DNA of 64,000 nt, taken from NCBI RefSeq assembly GCF_041051975.1, contig NZ_CP163435.1, positions 186,001 through 250,000 on the forward strand, read 5' to 3'. Made by a program: the position numbers and the translations under genes. Shown one piece after another: positions 42,264 to 51,785 of the stretch (position 1 is its first letter; the number at the start of each line of letters is the position of its first letter). The notes beneath the pieces were generated by a model. The model did not search any database. It saw only the letters and a program-made list of their open reading frames with translations, and was not told the DNA's origin. The stretch comes from Streptomyces sp. R21 (GTDB taxonomy: Bacteria; Actinomycetota; Actinomycetes; Streptomycetales; Streptomycetaceae).

Positions 42264-42382
42264 GAGCGCACAAGCTATGAGGCGCGTCCACGGGGCGCCA
42301 CTGGTTTGACGGCAGCTCCTCGACAGAAGCCGTGCCGGTCTTTTCTGTCTGCTCCGCCAGCGCCGTTCGGCCGGGGATCCCT

Positions 42383-42772
42383 TCACGGGCAGCCGTCAAG
42401 AGCGCCCGCTCTCCCTTCCGACCGCATCTCGGCGCTCTGCTCGATCTGGTCGTCGAGCAGGTTTTGGGCGATGGCCGCGTAGCGGCTCGCGGCGGTGTGG
42501 GACAGGTTGAAGACCAGGGCGAGATGCAGTGGGTCGGTGCCGGCGGTCAGTGCCTCGTGAAGTACCCGGTCGCCGCGGATGCGTTCGAGGTAAACGCCCT
42601 GGTGCAGCAGGTGCCGTTTAACGTATTCGGGGCTGACGGGCCCGGTTCCCAGGGCTGTCTTCGCGTTGATCAGGACGTACCGGTTGGGGGTCTTTGGCCA
42701 GGTGGCCCGGCGCTGGTCGAGCCAGGCCAGCAGGGTCTGGTGGGGCAGTTCGCCGAGCCGTTGGCCATGTGC
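42383..42772 (-). pseudogene. Integrase-like protein, C-terminal fragment
   Basis: About 125 codons read QRLGELPHQTLLAWLDQRRA, WPKTPNRYVLINAKTALGTG, LERIRGDRVLHEALTAGTDP and FNLSHTAASRYAAIAQNLLD to a TGA at 42383-42385. This is the C-terminal portion of the Streptomyces integrase-like proteins with an added HTH. A stop codon lies just upstream of 42772, and no N-terminal part follows. The fragment could belong to the same family as the relics at 433 and 36646. Confidence 0.5.
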
Positions 42773-43036
42773 TCACCCAACCGACGCCACCACTGGTCCA
42801 GGGCCCTTCACACCGGAGGGCCGTGGACTCATGCCCCCAGTGGACAACGGACAGAACAAAACCCCATCCATAACTTGGCCTGCGGCGCCGGCGGCTGTCC
42901 TACGGCGCCGGCGGCCGCGGCGGCCTGGACGGCGCAGCGGCGCCCGGCGGCGCCCTGGCCCACGCGCACCGGGACGCGGGAGGGCCCCGCCGCTCCCACA
43001 GGGGAGCCGCAGGGCCCTCGTAGGGCAGGTGCCGTT

Positions 43037-44587
43037 TTAGTGCTCGGCCTCGGTGGCCAGTACGGCTGCTGCGGGAGCCTCCGCCTGGGCCTGCGCCGGT
43101 GCCGGTGCCTGCTCCGGTGCCTCGGTGGCGGGCACGGTGTTCATGGACTGCTGGCCGCGCGGCATCAGGAAGGTGACCACCAGCAGGGCGACGAAGCCGA
43201 GGACGGCCGCCGACAGGAAGGCGTCGTGGTTGGCGGCCTCGTAGGCCTTCGTGATCAGGTGCGGGTTGCCCTTGGTGGCGGCCAGTTCGGCTGCGATGTT
43301 GTTGTAGGCGATGGTCGCCACGACCGCGAGGCCCAGGGCGCCGCCGGCTTCCTGACTCGTGTTGATCAGGCCGGCGCCCACTCCCGCTTCCTGGGGCGAG
43401 ACGCCGACGAAGGCGGCGATCTGCAGGGTCACGAAGACCATGCCGCAGCCCAGGCCGAGCAGGATGAAGGGGGCCAGCAGGTCGACCGCGTAGCTGCCGC
43501 CGGCCGGGGCCCGGTACATCAGCAGCAGGCCGGCGACCGTCAGCCCGAGCCCCATGATCACCACGGGGCGGGCCGCCATCTTGGTGACCATGCCGGAGGC
43601 GATGCCCGCGCCGACCGCGACGGAGACGGCGAGCGGCACGTAGGCGAAGCCCGCCTTCAGCGGGGAGTAGCCGTAGACGTCCTGCATGAAGAGGCTGGCG
43701 AAGAAGAACAGGGCGCTGAAGGTGCCGAACACCAGCACGGCGGAGAGGTTGGCGACGCGCATGGTCTTGAGCCGGAAGAACCGCAGCGGCATCATCGGCG
43801 ACGCGACCCTGGACTCGATCACCAGGAAGGCGGTGAGGAGTGCGGCCACGCCGGCCAGCGAGCCGATGGTGCGGGCGCTGCCCCAGCCGACGTTGGTGGC
43901 CTCACCGAGGGTGAAGATCAGCAGGAGCAGGCCGCCGGTGAGTGTCGCGGCGCCGAAGGTGTCGAACTGGCCGCGCTGTTCGGCCTTGCTCTCGGGCAGG
44001 ATGCGCGGGGCGAGCAGGGCGGCGCCCAGGCCGATGGGCACGTTGATCCAGAAGATCCACTCCCAGCCGGGGCCGTCGGCGAGGACCCCGCCGAGGATCA
44101 CGCCGACGATCGAGGCGATGCCGGAGAGCGAGCCCCACAGGCCCAGGGCCTTGTTGCGCTCGGGGCCTTCCTTGAAGGTGTTGGTCAGGATCGCCAGGGC
44201 GGCGGGGGTGACCATCGAGGCGCCCCAGCCCTGGAAGCCGCGCGAGACGATCAGCATGGTGCCGCTCTGGGCGAGGCCGGAGGCCAGCGACGCCAGCGCG
44301 AAGATGGTGAAGCCGATCTGGATCATCCGGCGGCGGCCGAAGGTGTCCGCCAGTCGCCCGCCGAGCAGCAGGAAACCGCCGAGTACCGTCGCGTAGGCCG
44401 TGACGATGTAGTTCAGGCTCACGTCGGACATGTCCAGGCCGTCCTGGATGGACGGCAGCGCGAGGTTCACGATCGACACATCGGTGAAGACCATGAACTG
44501 TCCCATGCACACGAAGGCCAGGATCGCCCCGGGATTGAAGTCCTTCCCGAGGCCTGACCGGCTCGTGGTGGAGTCGGGGGCAGCCAT
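43037..44587 (-). CDS. DHA2-family MFS drug exporter
   Basis: This 516-residue transporter has 14 predicted transmembrane helices. Motif A-like LLLGGRLADTFGRRRMIQIG and ASMVTPAALAILTNTFKEG, as well as NVPIGLGAALLAPRILPES, mark the DHA2 (EmrB/QacA) proton-antiporter group. A disordered Ala/Pro/Gln-rich tail ends the protein. ATG 44585-44587 with TTGAGGAG upstream is preferred over the longer frame to 44602. As the leftmost gene of the cluster it likely exports the product or gives self-resistance. Confidence 0.93.
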   Translation of the reverse strand: MAAPDSTTSRSGLGKDFNPGAILAFVCMGQFMVFTDVSIVNLALPSIQDGLDMSDVSLNYIVTAYATVLGGFLLLGGRLADTFGRRRMIQIGFTIFALASLASGLAQSGTMLIVSRGFQGWGASMVTPAALAILTNTFKEGPERNKALGLWGSLSGIASIVGVILGGVLADGPGWEWIFWINVPIGLGAALLAPRILPESKAEQRGQFDTFGAATLTGGLLLLIFTLGEATNVGWGSARTIGSLAGVAALLTAFLVIESRVASPMMPLRFFRLKTMRVANLSAVLVFGTFSALFFFASLFMQDVYGYSPLKAGFAYVPLAVSVAVGAGIASGMVTKMAARPVVIMGLGLTVAGLLLMYRAPAGGSYAVDLLAPFILLGLGCGMVFVTLQIAAFVGVSPQEAGVGAGLINTSQEAGGALGLAVVATIAYNNIAAELAATKGNPHLITKAYEAANHDAFLSAAVLGFVALLVVTFLMPRGQQSMNTVPATEAPEQAPAPAQAQAEAPAAAVLATEAEH

Positions 44588-45153
44588 TGTGAAACTCCTC
44601 AACTGTGCTGGATCAGGTCATCGGGAGCGGTCCCCGACCAGGTCGGGTGCCCCGTGGGCCGGGGCATGCCCCCGGCCGCGGTTCCTACGGTCCGCGCACA
44701 GGACACTGCGGTCCGTGACGGCCATGGAAAGTACACAGGCTTCCGGTCGGGAACGGCTCGAATCCCGCTTGAGCGCCCCCGGCCCTGTGGGGGCCGGCGG
44801 GCCAGTCCGCCTCCCGCGCCGGGCCTGGCGTGGTCCGCAGCCTGCCGCCGGCGCCTCGAGGACGGCTTGAGAAACGGTCCAGGCCGCGCGGGCGAGGGGG
44901 CCGTGGCGGGGGTGGCGGGGGCAGGGGTGCGGCGGTGGTGCGCCGGCCTCGGCGGAGGCGGCCGTCAGGCCCCGGAGGGAATGTTCGGGCCGGTGCAAAG
45001 ACCGGCCGGGAAAGGAGGGCCGGGCCCGAGAGAGAGGTCCGGTTGCGGGCGGGTGGCCCGCGGCGCCCGCCGGGCACGGCAGGGGGTGCGCCCGGCGGCT
45101 GCGGGGACGGGGGCCTGCAAGCGCTGCCGCGGCTGCGGCCGCGCGGGGTGGTG
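44588..45153. other. 566-bp gene-free region
   Basis: Extremely GC-rich with low-complexity frames only. It carries the promoter of the exporter near 44600 and perhaps the end of the CMD transcript. No hairpin stands out. Confidence 0.4.
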
Positions 45154-45612
45154 TCAGCCCCAGGTCGCGCCGGCCGGCTCCTTGATGGTGATGTTGATGC
45201 GGTTGAAGAAGTTCGTCGTGGCGATCATGAGGATCAGGGCGGACAGCTGCGCCTCGTCGTAGTGGTCGGCGGCCGCGTCCCACACGTCGTCCGGCACCGG
45301 GTTGGAGCGGTCGGTCAGCCGGGTGGCGGACTCGGCGAGCTCGAGTGCGGCCCGCTCGGCGTCGGTGAAGAAGTCCGTCTCGCGCCAGGCGGCCACGGCG
45401 TGCAGCCGCTCGTCGCTCTCACCGGCCTTCTTGGCGGTCTGCACCCCGGCGTGGACACAGGCGCTGCAGCCGTTGAGCTGACTCACCCGCAGATGGACCA
45501 GTTCGAGGGTCGTCTGCTCCACGCCGCCCTTGTGCATCGCCTTGTACAGCAGGGGGATGCCCTGCATCGCGTCGGAAAGGACCATCGCCGGGTTCTTCAT
45601 ACGTGCGCTCAC
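45154..45612 (-). CDS. Carboxymuconolactone decarboxylase/AhpD-like alkylhydroperoxidase
   Basis: This 152-residue protein keeps the full redox site: ELVHLRVSQLNGCSACVHAG with CxxC and His. ESDERLHAVAAWRETDFF and AALELAESATRLTD follow, as in the AhpD family. It would reduce peroxides or maintain thiol redox state. GTG 45610-45612 has CAGGAGA upstream. It sits between the exporter and flavin monooxygenases, where a peroxide-handling role during oxidative tailoring is plausible. Confidence 0.9.
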   Translation of the reverse strand: MSARMKNPAMVLSDAMQGIPLLYKAMHKGGVEQTTLELVHLRVSQLNGCSACVHAGVQTAKKAGESDERLHAVAAWRETDFFTDAERAALELAESATRLTDRSNPVPDDVWDAAADHYDEAQLSALILMIATTNFFNRINITIKEPAGATWG

Positions 45613-45721
45613 GGTCGTGTCTCCTGGTTCGGGGATCCCTGTGATCCGGGGTCTCACTGCACTGACGTTTCCCGGACCAGGAATGTGACGGCCGCGCGGA
45701 GAAAGAATTTCAGCCCCGGTG

Positions 45722-46900
45722 CTACGCCGGCGGCAGTCCCGCCGCGGTCAGCTCCGCCGCCAGGTCGTAGCGCTGCACCCAGGTCACGTCGCTCACCAGT
45801 TCCCGCATGCCCGCTCCGCCCGCCAGGCGCTGCGCTCCGCCGCCGAGTGATCCCTGCCGTACCCGGGAGGTGTGGGCCAGGCGCAGTTCCTCGTAGCGGC
45901 GCAGCGCCGGGGCGGGGCCGTGCGGTCCCTGGCCGAGGTGGCTCAGGCAGGCGGCGAGGGCGGCCGCGTCCTCGATCGCCTGGCTGGCGCCCTGTCCGTG
46001 GTGCGGCAGCATCGGGTGGGCGGCGTCGCCGAGGAGGGTGGTGCGGGCGGTGCTCCAGTACGGCAGCGGCTCGCGGTCGTAGAGCGTCCAGTGACCGGCC
46101 TCGCCGGCGGCCTCCACGAGTTTGCGGGCGGCCGGCTCGAAGTCGGCGAAGGTGCGGCGCAGGGCGGCGAGGTCGGCGGGGCGGCTCCAGGAGTCGCCGT
46201 GGTCGGCGCGGTCGGCGACGACGGCGACGAACGCGATCCCGCGGCCGCAGCCCAGCGGGTGGGCCAGCAGCCGGCCGGCCGGGCCGGACCAGGTGAGCAG
46301 CGTGTCGGGGGGCAGGCCGGCGCAGGCGCCGGGGGCGACGAGCCCGCGGATCGCGGCGGTGCGGGAGAACACCGGACGCTCGGTTGCGGCGATGGTGCGG
46401 CGGGGCAGGGAGTGCACGCCGTCCGCGGCGATGACGACGTCCGCGCGCAAGTGTGCCCCGTGGGCGAAGTCGATCTGTACGCCGTCGTCGTCCTCGGTGA
46501 CGGCGACGGCCCGGTGGCCGGTGTGCACCAGGTCGGCGGGGATCTGCCGGGCCAGCAGGCGGTGCAGGTCGGCCCGGTGCAGGGTGTAGTGCGCCCCGCC
46601 GAAGCGGTCCTGCCAGATGTCGCCCATCGGCTGCTGCATCAGCACCGTGCCGGTGTCCCAGGCCCGGACCTCCATGGCCTCGGGCCGGGCGGCGATCTCG
46701 CGCAGTTCCTCCTCCAGGCCCAGGCGGGCGAGCAGGCGGCTGCCGTTGGGGGCGAGGTGGATGCCGGCGCCGATCTCGGACAGGACGGGTGCCTGTTCGC
46801 AGACGTCGACGCGCAGTCCGGCCCGGCGCAGCGCGATCGCGGCGGTCAGTCCGCCGATGCCGGCTCCGATGACGGCGACGTGCAAGGTGTGCTCGCTCAT
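45722..46900 (-). CDS. Group-A FAD-dependent monooxygenase (salicylate-hydroxylase-like)
   Basis: This 392-residue flavoprotein has the Rossmann motif VAVIGAGIGGLTAAIALRRA, the DG motif DVVIAADGVHSLPRRTI, and the second FAD motif TTLLGDAAHPMLPHHGQGAS. It resembles small aromatic hydroxylases (salicylate or 3-hydroxybenzoate type) that use NAD(P)H and O2 to hydroxylate phenols. The ATG at 46898-46900 is the family start. An 11-bp triplet repeat lies just upstream. The second gene group of the cluster. Confidence 0.92.
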   Translation of the reverse strand: MSEHTLHVAVIGAGIGGLTAAIALRRAGLRVDVCEQAPVLSEIGAGIHLAPNGSRLLARLGLEEELREIAARPEAMEVRAWDTGTVLMQQPMGDIWQDRFGGAHYTLHRADLHRLLARQIPADLVHTGHRAVAVTEDDDGVQIDFAHGAHLRADVVIAADGVHSLPRRTIAATERPVFSRTAAIRGLVAPGACAGLPPDTLLTWSGPAGRLLAHPLGCGRGIAFVAVVADRADHGDSWSRPADLAALRRTFADFEPAARKLVEAAGEAGHWTLYDREPLPYWSTARTTLLGDAAHPMLPHHGQGASQAIEDAAALAACLSHLGQGPHGPAPALRRYEELRLAHTSRVRQGSLGGGAQRLAGGAGMRELVSDVTWVQRYDLAAELTAAGLPPA

Positions 46901-46914
46901 GGGTCCTCTCCTCG

Positions 46915-46947
46915 ATCGGCCCTTCATCGGCCCTTCATCGGCCCTTC
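46915..46947. repeat. Three perfect 11-bp tandem repeats
   Basis: ATCGGCCCTTC is repeated three times without change, 15-47 bp upstream of the monooxygenase start. It could be a replication-slippage tract or a regulatory iteron array in the promoter. Confidence 0.8.
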
Positions 46948-46990
46948 GCCGGCGGCCGGGGCCCTGGCCGGCCCGGCCTCTTCATGCGAA

Positions 46991-47034
46991 GGGCGGCGCG
47001 GCCGCCGCTCGGATACGCGGTGGCCGCGCCGCCC
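46991..47034. terminator. Terminator-like hairpin
   Basis: 16-bp arms with one mismatch (GGGCGGCGCGGCCGCC and complement) around a 12-nt loop, in the space between two minus-strand monooxygenases. With 47166-47200 it makes a double terminator. Confidence 0.6.
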
Positions 47035-47165
47035 GCTCCCGGGCCCGGCCGGCCGCGGCCGGATTCTCCGGCCGGGCGGCAAGGCGGTGGGGTGGCGCGG
47101 ATGGCGCCGGTGTCCGGGCTGCCTGGCGTGGTGCGCGGCGCCCGGGGGTCGTCCGGGGCTATGAC

Positions 47166-47200
47166 GATAGGGCCGCCCCGGCAGCCGGGACGGCCCTATC
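47166..47200 (-). terminator. Terminator of the 47210-48682 monooxygenase
   Basis: Near-perfect 17-bp arms starting GATAGGGCCG lie 10 bp past the stop codon, followed on the minus strand by a short T-containing stretch. Confidence 0.75.
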
Positions 47201-47209
47201 AAGTGGGGC

Positions 47210-48682
47210 TCAAGCGGTCCCGAACCAGCGCTCGAGCGCCCGCGTGAGGTCCGCGTCGTCGGGGGCGGCCCAGGCGATGTGGCCGTCGGGGCGGACCAGG
47301 ACGGCGTGCAGCGCGTCGGGGCGCCCGGCCTCCTCGCCGGTGAAGTCGCCGGCGACGACGTCGAGGCGGCTCGCCCAGGGGGCGGCGATCTCGCGCAGCC
47401 GGCCGGCGTCGGGGGCGGCGGAGGTGAGGATCAGCAGGCCGCGGGCGGGGTGCAGCAGGCCGGCCACCGAGGAGGGGCTGCCGTCGGCCAGCTTGAGGGG
47501 CAGGTCGGGGCGCAGCCGCAGGCCCAGGCGGGGGTGGTGGCCCTCGCCCATGTCGTAGCGGATGTCGAGGCCGCTGACCTGGCCGGCCAGGTGGCGGGCG
47601 ACGCCGGGGTCGGCGACGAGTTCCTGCATCACGGCGCGCAGCGGTTCCATCTCCTCGCCGCTGAGGTAGAGCTTGGTCTGGGCGCGGGTGTTGCGCATCA
47701 ACTGCTGGCCGACGGGGTGGCGTTCGGCGTGGAAGGTGTCGAGCAGGCCGGGCGGGGCCCAGCCGTTGATGTCGGCGGCGAGTTTCCAGCCGAGGTTGGC
47801 GGCGTCCTGCACGCCCACGCTCATGCCCTGCGCGCCGGCGGGCATGTGGATGTGGGTGGCGTCGCCGGCCAGGAAGACGCGGCCGCGCCGGTACTCGGCG
47901 GCCTGGCGGGTGGTGTCGGTGAAGGAGCTGACCCAGCGCACCTCGGCGTCGTGGAGGTCCTCGCCGGTCATCTCCTGCCAGGCGTCGGCGATGACGGAGA
48001 AGGTCAGGCTGCTCTTGTCCTCGGGCGGGCGCAGGGATTCGTTGTGGATGACGATGCGGTCGACGCCGTTTTGCAGGTTGAAGGACATCACCATGCCGCC
48101 GGGGACGCGTTCGCCGATCGGGCGGCGGCGTACGTCCGCCCCCACCAGGTCGGCCATGTACATGCCGCGGGTGGGCTCCCAGCCGGGGAAGTCGATGCCG
48201 GCCAGGCGGCGCACCAGGCTGCGCGCGCCGTCGCAGCCCACCAGGTAGTGGGCGGCCAGTTCGCCGTAGCCGTCCGGGCCCTGGTACTCGACGACGACGC
48301 CGTCCGCGCTCTCGCGGTAGCCCAGGACCTCGTGGGAACGGCGCACGTCCACGCCGAGTTCGTCCACCCAGGCGCCGAGGATCTCCTCGGTGTGGAACTG
48401 GGGGATGCCCCGGACGCTGAAGTGGTTGTCCTCCAGCTGGGAGAAGTCGATGCGCACGCCGCCGAAGTGGCCCTGCGCCCATTCGACCTCGCCGAAGCGG
48501 GCGAGCAGTCCGCGCTGCTCGAAGACCTCCGCGGCGCGGCGGGTGAAGCCGACGCCGCGGGATTCGCCGCTGGGGGCGGGCAGTTGCTCGAACACGGTGA
48601 CGTCGACGCCGCCCAGGCGCAGTTCACCGGCGAGCATCAGCCCGACCGGCCCGGCGCCGACGATGATTGCGCCCTTTGGCAT
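47210..48682 (-). CDS. FAD-dependent aromatic polyketide-type hydroxylase A
   Basis: This 490-residue protein belongs to the PgaE/RdmE-like group: GAIIVGAGPVGLMLAGELRL, SGESRGVGFTRRAAEVFEQR, DG motif YLVGCDGARSLVRRLAGIDF, GD motif VFLAGDATHIHMPAGAQGMS, and a C-terminal thioredoxin-like domain (LLHPARGLLILTSAAPDAG) typical of these enzymes. It would insert a hydroxyl into an aromatic or quinone substrate. It lies downstream of the paralogous 48789-50273 gene, 106 bp apart. GAGGAG precedes ATG 48682. Confidence 0.93.
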   Translation of the reverse strand: MPKGAIIVGAGPVGLMLAGELRLGGVDVTVFEQLPAPSGESRGVGFTRRAAEVFEQRGLLARFGEVEWAQGHFGGVRIDFSQLEDNHFSVRGIPQFHTEEILGAWVDELGVDVRRSHEVLGYRESADGVVVEYQGPDGYGELAAHYLVGCDGARSLVRRLAGIDFPGWEPTRGMYMADLVGADVRRRPIGERVPGGMVMSFNLQNGVDRIVIHNESLRPPEDKSSLTFSVIADAWQEMTGEDLHDAEVRWVSSFTDTTRQAAEYRRGRVFLAGDATHIHMPAGAQGMSVGVQDAANLGWKLAADINGWAPPGLLDTFHAERHPVGQQLMRNTRAQTKLYLSGEEMEPLRAVMQELVADPGVARHLAGQVSGLDIRYDMGEGHHPRLGLRLRPDLPLKLADGSPSSVAGLLHPARGLLILTSAAPDAGRLREIAAPWASRLDVVAGDFTGEEAGRPDALHAVLVRPDGHIAWAAPDDADLTRALERWFGTA

Positions 48683-48788
48683 GTCGTACTCCTCAAACAA
48701 CGGGCTGCCGCCGGCGGGCGGCTGCCGGATCGGCTGCGGTCGGATCAGCTGCGGTCGGAAGGAAGGGATCCGCCAAGTGCCCGGGCAC

Positions 48789-50273
48789 TCAGGCGGTGGG
48801 CTCGCCGAACCAGCGGGTGAGCGCCCCGGTCAGGTCGCCGGCGCCGCCGTCCGCCCACACGATGTGGCCGTCGGGGCGCACCAGGACGGCGTGCAGGGCG
48901 CCGGTGTCGTGGGCGTCCTGGTCGGCCCAGCTGCCGGTGACCACGTCGACGCGGCCGGCCCAGCCCTCGGCGGTGTCGGTGAGGGCGGCCGCGTCGGTGG
49001 TGCCGGCGGTGATGACGAGCACGCCGCGGGCGGGGTGCAGCAGTTCGGCGACCCGTACGCGGCTGCCGTCGGGGCGCTCCACGGCCCGGTAGGGGGCCAG
49101 CCGCAGGCCGAGCAGCGGGTGGCCGCCGTCGCCGACGTCGTAGCGCAGGTGCAGGCCGCTGACCCGGCCGGCCAGGTGGCGGGCGGCGGCGGGCAGTTGC
49201 ACCAGTTCCCGCATCACGGCGCGCAGCGGCTCCATCTCCTCGCCGCTGAGGTAGAGCAGCGACATGGCGTGCACGTCGGTCATGAGTTTCTCGCCGACCG
49301 GGTGCCGCTCGGAGTGGTAGGTGTCCAGGAGGGTTTCGGGTGCGTGGCCGCGCAGGACGGCGGCGAGTTTCCAGCCCAGGTTGGCGGCGTCCTGCAGGCC
49401 GACGCTGACGCCCTGGGCGCCGAGCGGGGCGTGGTCGTGGGCGGCGTCCCCGGCCAGCAGGATCCGGCCCTTGCGGTAGTCCTCGGCAAGGCCGCTGGCG
49501 TTGGTCAGGGCGCACATCCACGACGCGTCGGCGTGGTGGATGTCCTCGCCGGTCAGCCGCTGCCAGGCGTCGGCGACCTCGGCGAAGGTGAGTTCGCCCT
49601 CGCCGTGGTGCGGGCGCACGCCGGGTTCGTGGATGACGATGCGGTCGACGCCCGGCTCCAGGGTGACCGAGAGGATCATGCCGCCGCCGGGGATGCGCTC
49701 GCCGATGGGCCGCATGCGCAGATCGGCGCCGACCACGTCCGCCAGGTACAGGCCCCGGGTGGCTTCCTCGCCGGGGAAGGCGATGCCGGCCAGGCGGCGC
49801 ACGGTGCTGCGGCCGCCGTCGCAGCCCACCAGATAGGCGGCCGTCTCCTCCAGCGGGCCGTCGGGGGTCTCGAAGCGGGCGACGACGCCGTCGTCGGTCT
49901 CGGTGAAGCCGGTCAGCTCGCAGCCGCGGCGCACCTCGACACCGAGGTCGCTCACCCAGGCGCCGAGCATGTCCTCGGTGGCCGACTGGGCCAGGCCCAT
50001 CACCCCGAAGTGGCTCTCCTCCAGCAGCGAGAAGTCGATGCGGACACCGCCGTAGTGGCCCTGCTTGCCCCAGCGGATGTCGCCGAGCCGCTCCAGAAGG
50101 CCCCGCTGGTCGAAGATCTCGGCGGTGCGGCTGGTGAATCCCAGGCCGCGCGACTCACCGCTGGGGGCGGGCAGTTTGTCGTAGACGACGACGTCCGCGC
50201 CGCCGAGCCGCAGCTCGCCGGCGAGCATCAGACCGACCGGGCCGGCTCCCACGATGATCGCACCGTGTGCCAT
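48789..50273 (-). CDS. FAD-dependent aromatic polyketide-type hydroxylase B
   Basis: This 494-residue paralogue of 47210-48682 has the same layout: GAIIVGAGPVGLMLAGELRL is shared exactly, with SGESRGLGFTSRTAEIFDQR, YLVGCDGGRSTVRRLAGIAF, and ILLAGDAAHDHAPLGAQGVS. It ends with the thioredoxin-like domain (LLHPARGVLVITAGTTDAA). By eye over half of residues agree, so the pair arose by tandem duplication and probably hydroxylates related positions or successive intermediates. Confidence 0.93.
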   Translation of the reverse strand: MAHGAIIVGAGPVGLMLAGELRLGGADVVVYDKLPAPSGESRGLGFTSRTAEIFDQRGLLERLGDIRWGKQGHYGGVRIDFSLLEESHFGVMGLAQSATEDMLGAWVSDLGVEVRRGCELTGFTETDDGVVARFETPDGPLEETAAYLVGCDGGRSTVRRLAGIAFPGEEATRGLYLADVVGADLRMRPIGERIPGGGMILSVTLEPGVDRIVIHEPGVRPHHGEGELTFAEVADAWQRLTGEDIHHADASWMCALTNASGLAEDYRKGRILLAGDAAHDHAPLGAQGVSVGLQDAANLGWKLAAVLRGHAPETLLDTYHSERHPVGEKLMTDVHAMSLLYLSGEEMEPLRAVMRELVQLPAAARHLAGRVSGLHLRYDVGDGGHPLLGLRLAPYRAVERPDGSRVRVAELLHPARGVLVITAGTTDAAALTDTAEGWAGRVDVVTGSWADQDAHDTGALHAVLVRPDGHIVWADGGAGDLTGALTRWFGEPTA

Positions 50274-50453
50274 GTCGACTCCTCACGCAGGTGGATGGGC
50301 ACCAGAAAAGCCCACCGCGGTGGACGGGCGGTGCAGCCCGGCTCAAGAGGCCCCGGCCACCCCCGGGGACCGGGACCGCAACGGCCCGGCGCGGGACCGG
50401 GGACGGGACCGGAGCGACCCGGGACGGGGCCGGGGCCGGGCAGCGGACGGCGG

Positions 50454-50489
50454 ACGGCCCCGCCGGTCGGGGGAGGCCGGCGGGGCCGT
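50454..50489 (-). terminator. Terminator of the beta-propeller gene
   Basis: Perfect 13-bp arms ACGGCCCCGCCGG/CCGGCGGGGCCGT with a 10-nt loop lie 57 bp past the stop at 50546. Confidence 0.75.
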
Positions 50490-50545
50490 GATCAGGGGCG
50501 CGCACCCGGCACGCGGCACGCTCGCAGCAGCGGGTCAGTAGCAGG

Positions 50546-51628
50546 TCAGTAGTGGACGCGGACCAGCTGGCCGTCGTTGCCGGTGGAGTTGTTGGTGACG
50601 TAGAGGGCGCCGTGCGGGCCGGTGGCCAGGCCGGTGGGCGTGTTGAGCTGGTCGCCGGTCGGTATCTCGGTGACCGTCTTCGTCTTCACGTCGATCTTCG
50701 AGATGCTGCCCGGCAGCGGCGGGCCGGCCTGGAAGCCCTGGGTGAAGGAGAGTGCCAGCAGGTTGCCGTGGCAGTCCACGGCCAGGTCGATCAGGTTGCT
50801 CAGGCCGGTGACGAGGACCTCGGGCGCTCCGCCCGGGGCGATCTTCCAGATGCGGGCGGAGCCGGTGACGGTGCCGCTCATGTCGGCGAAGTAGACGGTG
50901 CCGTCGGGGGCGGTGACGATGCCGGTGGGCACGCCCTCGGCGACCCGCGAGGGGGTCGCGTTGGTCGGCACCACGAACTCGGTGGAGGTCGCCCCCTTGG
51001 CGGCGGTGCGCACGAGGGTGTTGCCGCCGGCGTCGGTGACCAGGAAGCCGCCGCCGCTGCGGGTCAGTGACCAGGGGTTGGCGTGGACTTCGCCGCCGTC
51101 CGGGTTCAGCCGGGTCTCGTGGTCGGTCAGGTCTCCCAGGATCCTGCCGTCGCGGGTGCGGAAGACCGTGCCCAGCGTGGCTGCCTCGGGGCCCAGCGCG
51201 GCGCGGGTGGCGGTGGTGCCGCCGAGACCGCTTGCGACGTCGTAGCCGCCGCCGGGGTCGGCCAGGACGTCGGTGGGGCCGGTGACGTCGCTCTGGGTGC
51301 CGCCGGCCGCGCCCTTCCCGGTGGACGCGAGCCCCGTCACCACCCGGCCCTTGAAACTGCCCTTGACCTTGTAGATCGCACCGGTCTTGCCGACGCAGCT
51401 CTGCCCCTCGGGGCAGCCCGGAAGGCCCTCGCCGGCCTCGGCGACCAGGACCGTGCCGTCGGACAGGACGGTGATGCCGTGCGGGCTCTTCAGCCCGGAC
51501 GCGATGACCTCCAGCGTCGCCGTGGTGCCGGCGTGCGCGGCCGGAGCGGCGAGCAGCGGGGCGGCGACGATGCCCGCCGCTCCGGCCGCCACCAGCGCTT
51601 TTCTGAAGGAGCTGCGTGAAATCGACAT
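50546..51628 (-). CDS. Exported ScyD/ScyE-like NHL beta-propeller protein
   Basis: This 360-residue protein has a signal peptide (SFRKALVAAGAAGIVAAPLL, ending APAAHA). The mature part is a six-bladed propeller: SGLKSPHGITVLSDGTVLVA, GVPTGIVTAPDGTVYFADMS, GLSNLIDLAVDCHGNLLALS and LNTPTGLATGPHGALYVTNN. Two Cys (LPGCPEGQSCVG) could pair. Such ScyD-type proteins are often secreted and uncharacterised. It sits inside the cluster downstream of the lyase gene, but its role there is unclear. GGGAGA precedes ATG 51628. Confidence 0.88.
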   Translation of the reverse strand: MSISRSSFRKALVAAGAAGIVAAPLLAAPAAHAGTTATLEVIASGLKSPHGITVLSDGTVLVAEAGEGLPGCPEGQSCVGKTGAIYKVKGSFKGRVVTGLASTGKGAAGGTQSDVTGPTDVLADPGGGYDVASGLGGTTATRAALGPEAATLGTVFRTRDGRILGDLTDHETRLNPDGGEVHANPWSLTRSGGGFLVTDAGGNTLVRTAAKGATSTEFVVPTNATPSRVAEGVPTGIVTAPDGTVYFADMSGTVTGSARIWKIAPGGAPEVLVTGLSNLIDLAVDCHGNLLALSFTQGFQAGPPLPGSISKIDVKTKTVTEIPTGDQLNTPTGLATGPHGALYVTNNSTGNDGQLVRVHY

Positions 51629-51785
51629 GGATTCTCCCTGACTGAGGTCAGCTCCCCGCAATTCTGGGGCGGATACGGAATCCGCTCCCGGAAGAGGGGA
51701 GGAAAAAGGGGTTCATATAACTTCAGAAAACCAAAGAGGAACTGAATTGCGGGAATATTCGAGTGCGGCTCCAGGGCTTTTCCAG

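Noticed and set aside
42332..44557. 741-codon plus-strand open frame
   Set aside because: It is antisense to the MFS exporter, whose transmembrane protein is unmistakable; the long frame is an effect of high GC.
46915..46947. Possible CRISPR-like repeats
   Set aside because: Contiguous 11-bp units with no spacers and no cas genes.
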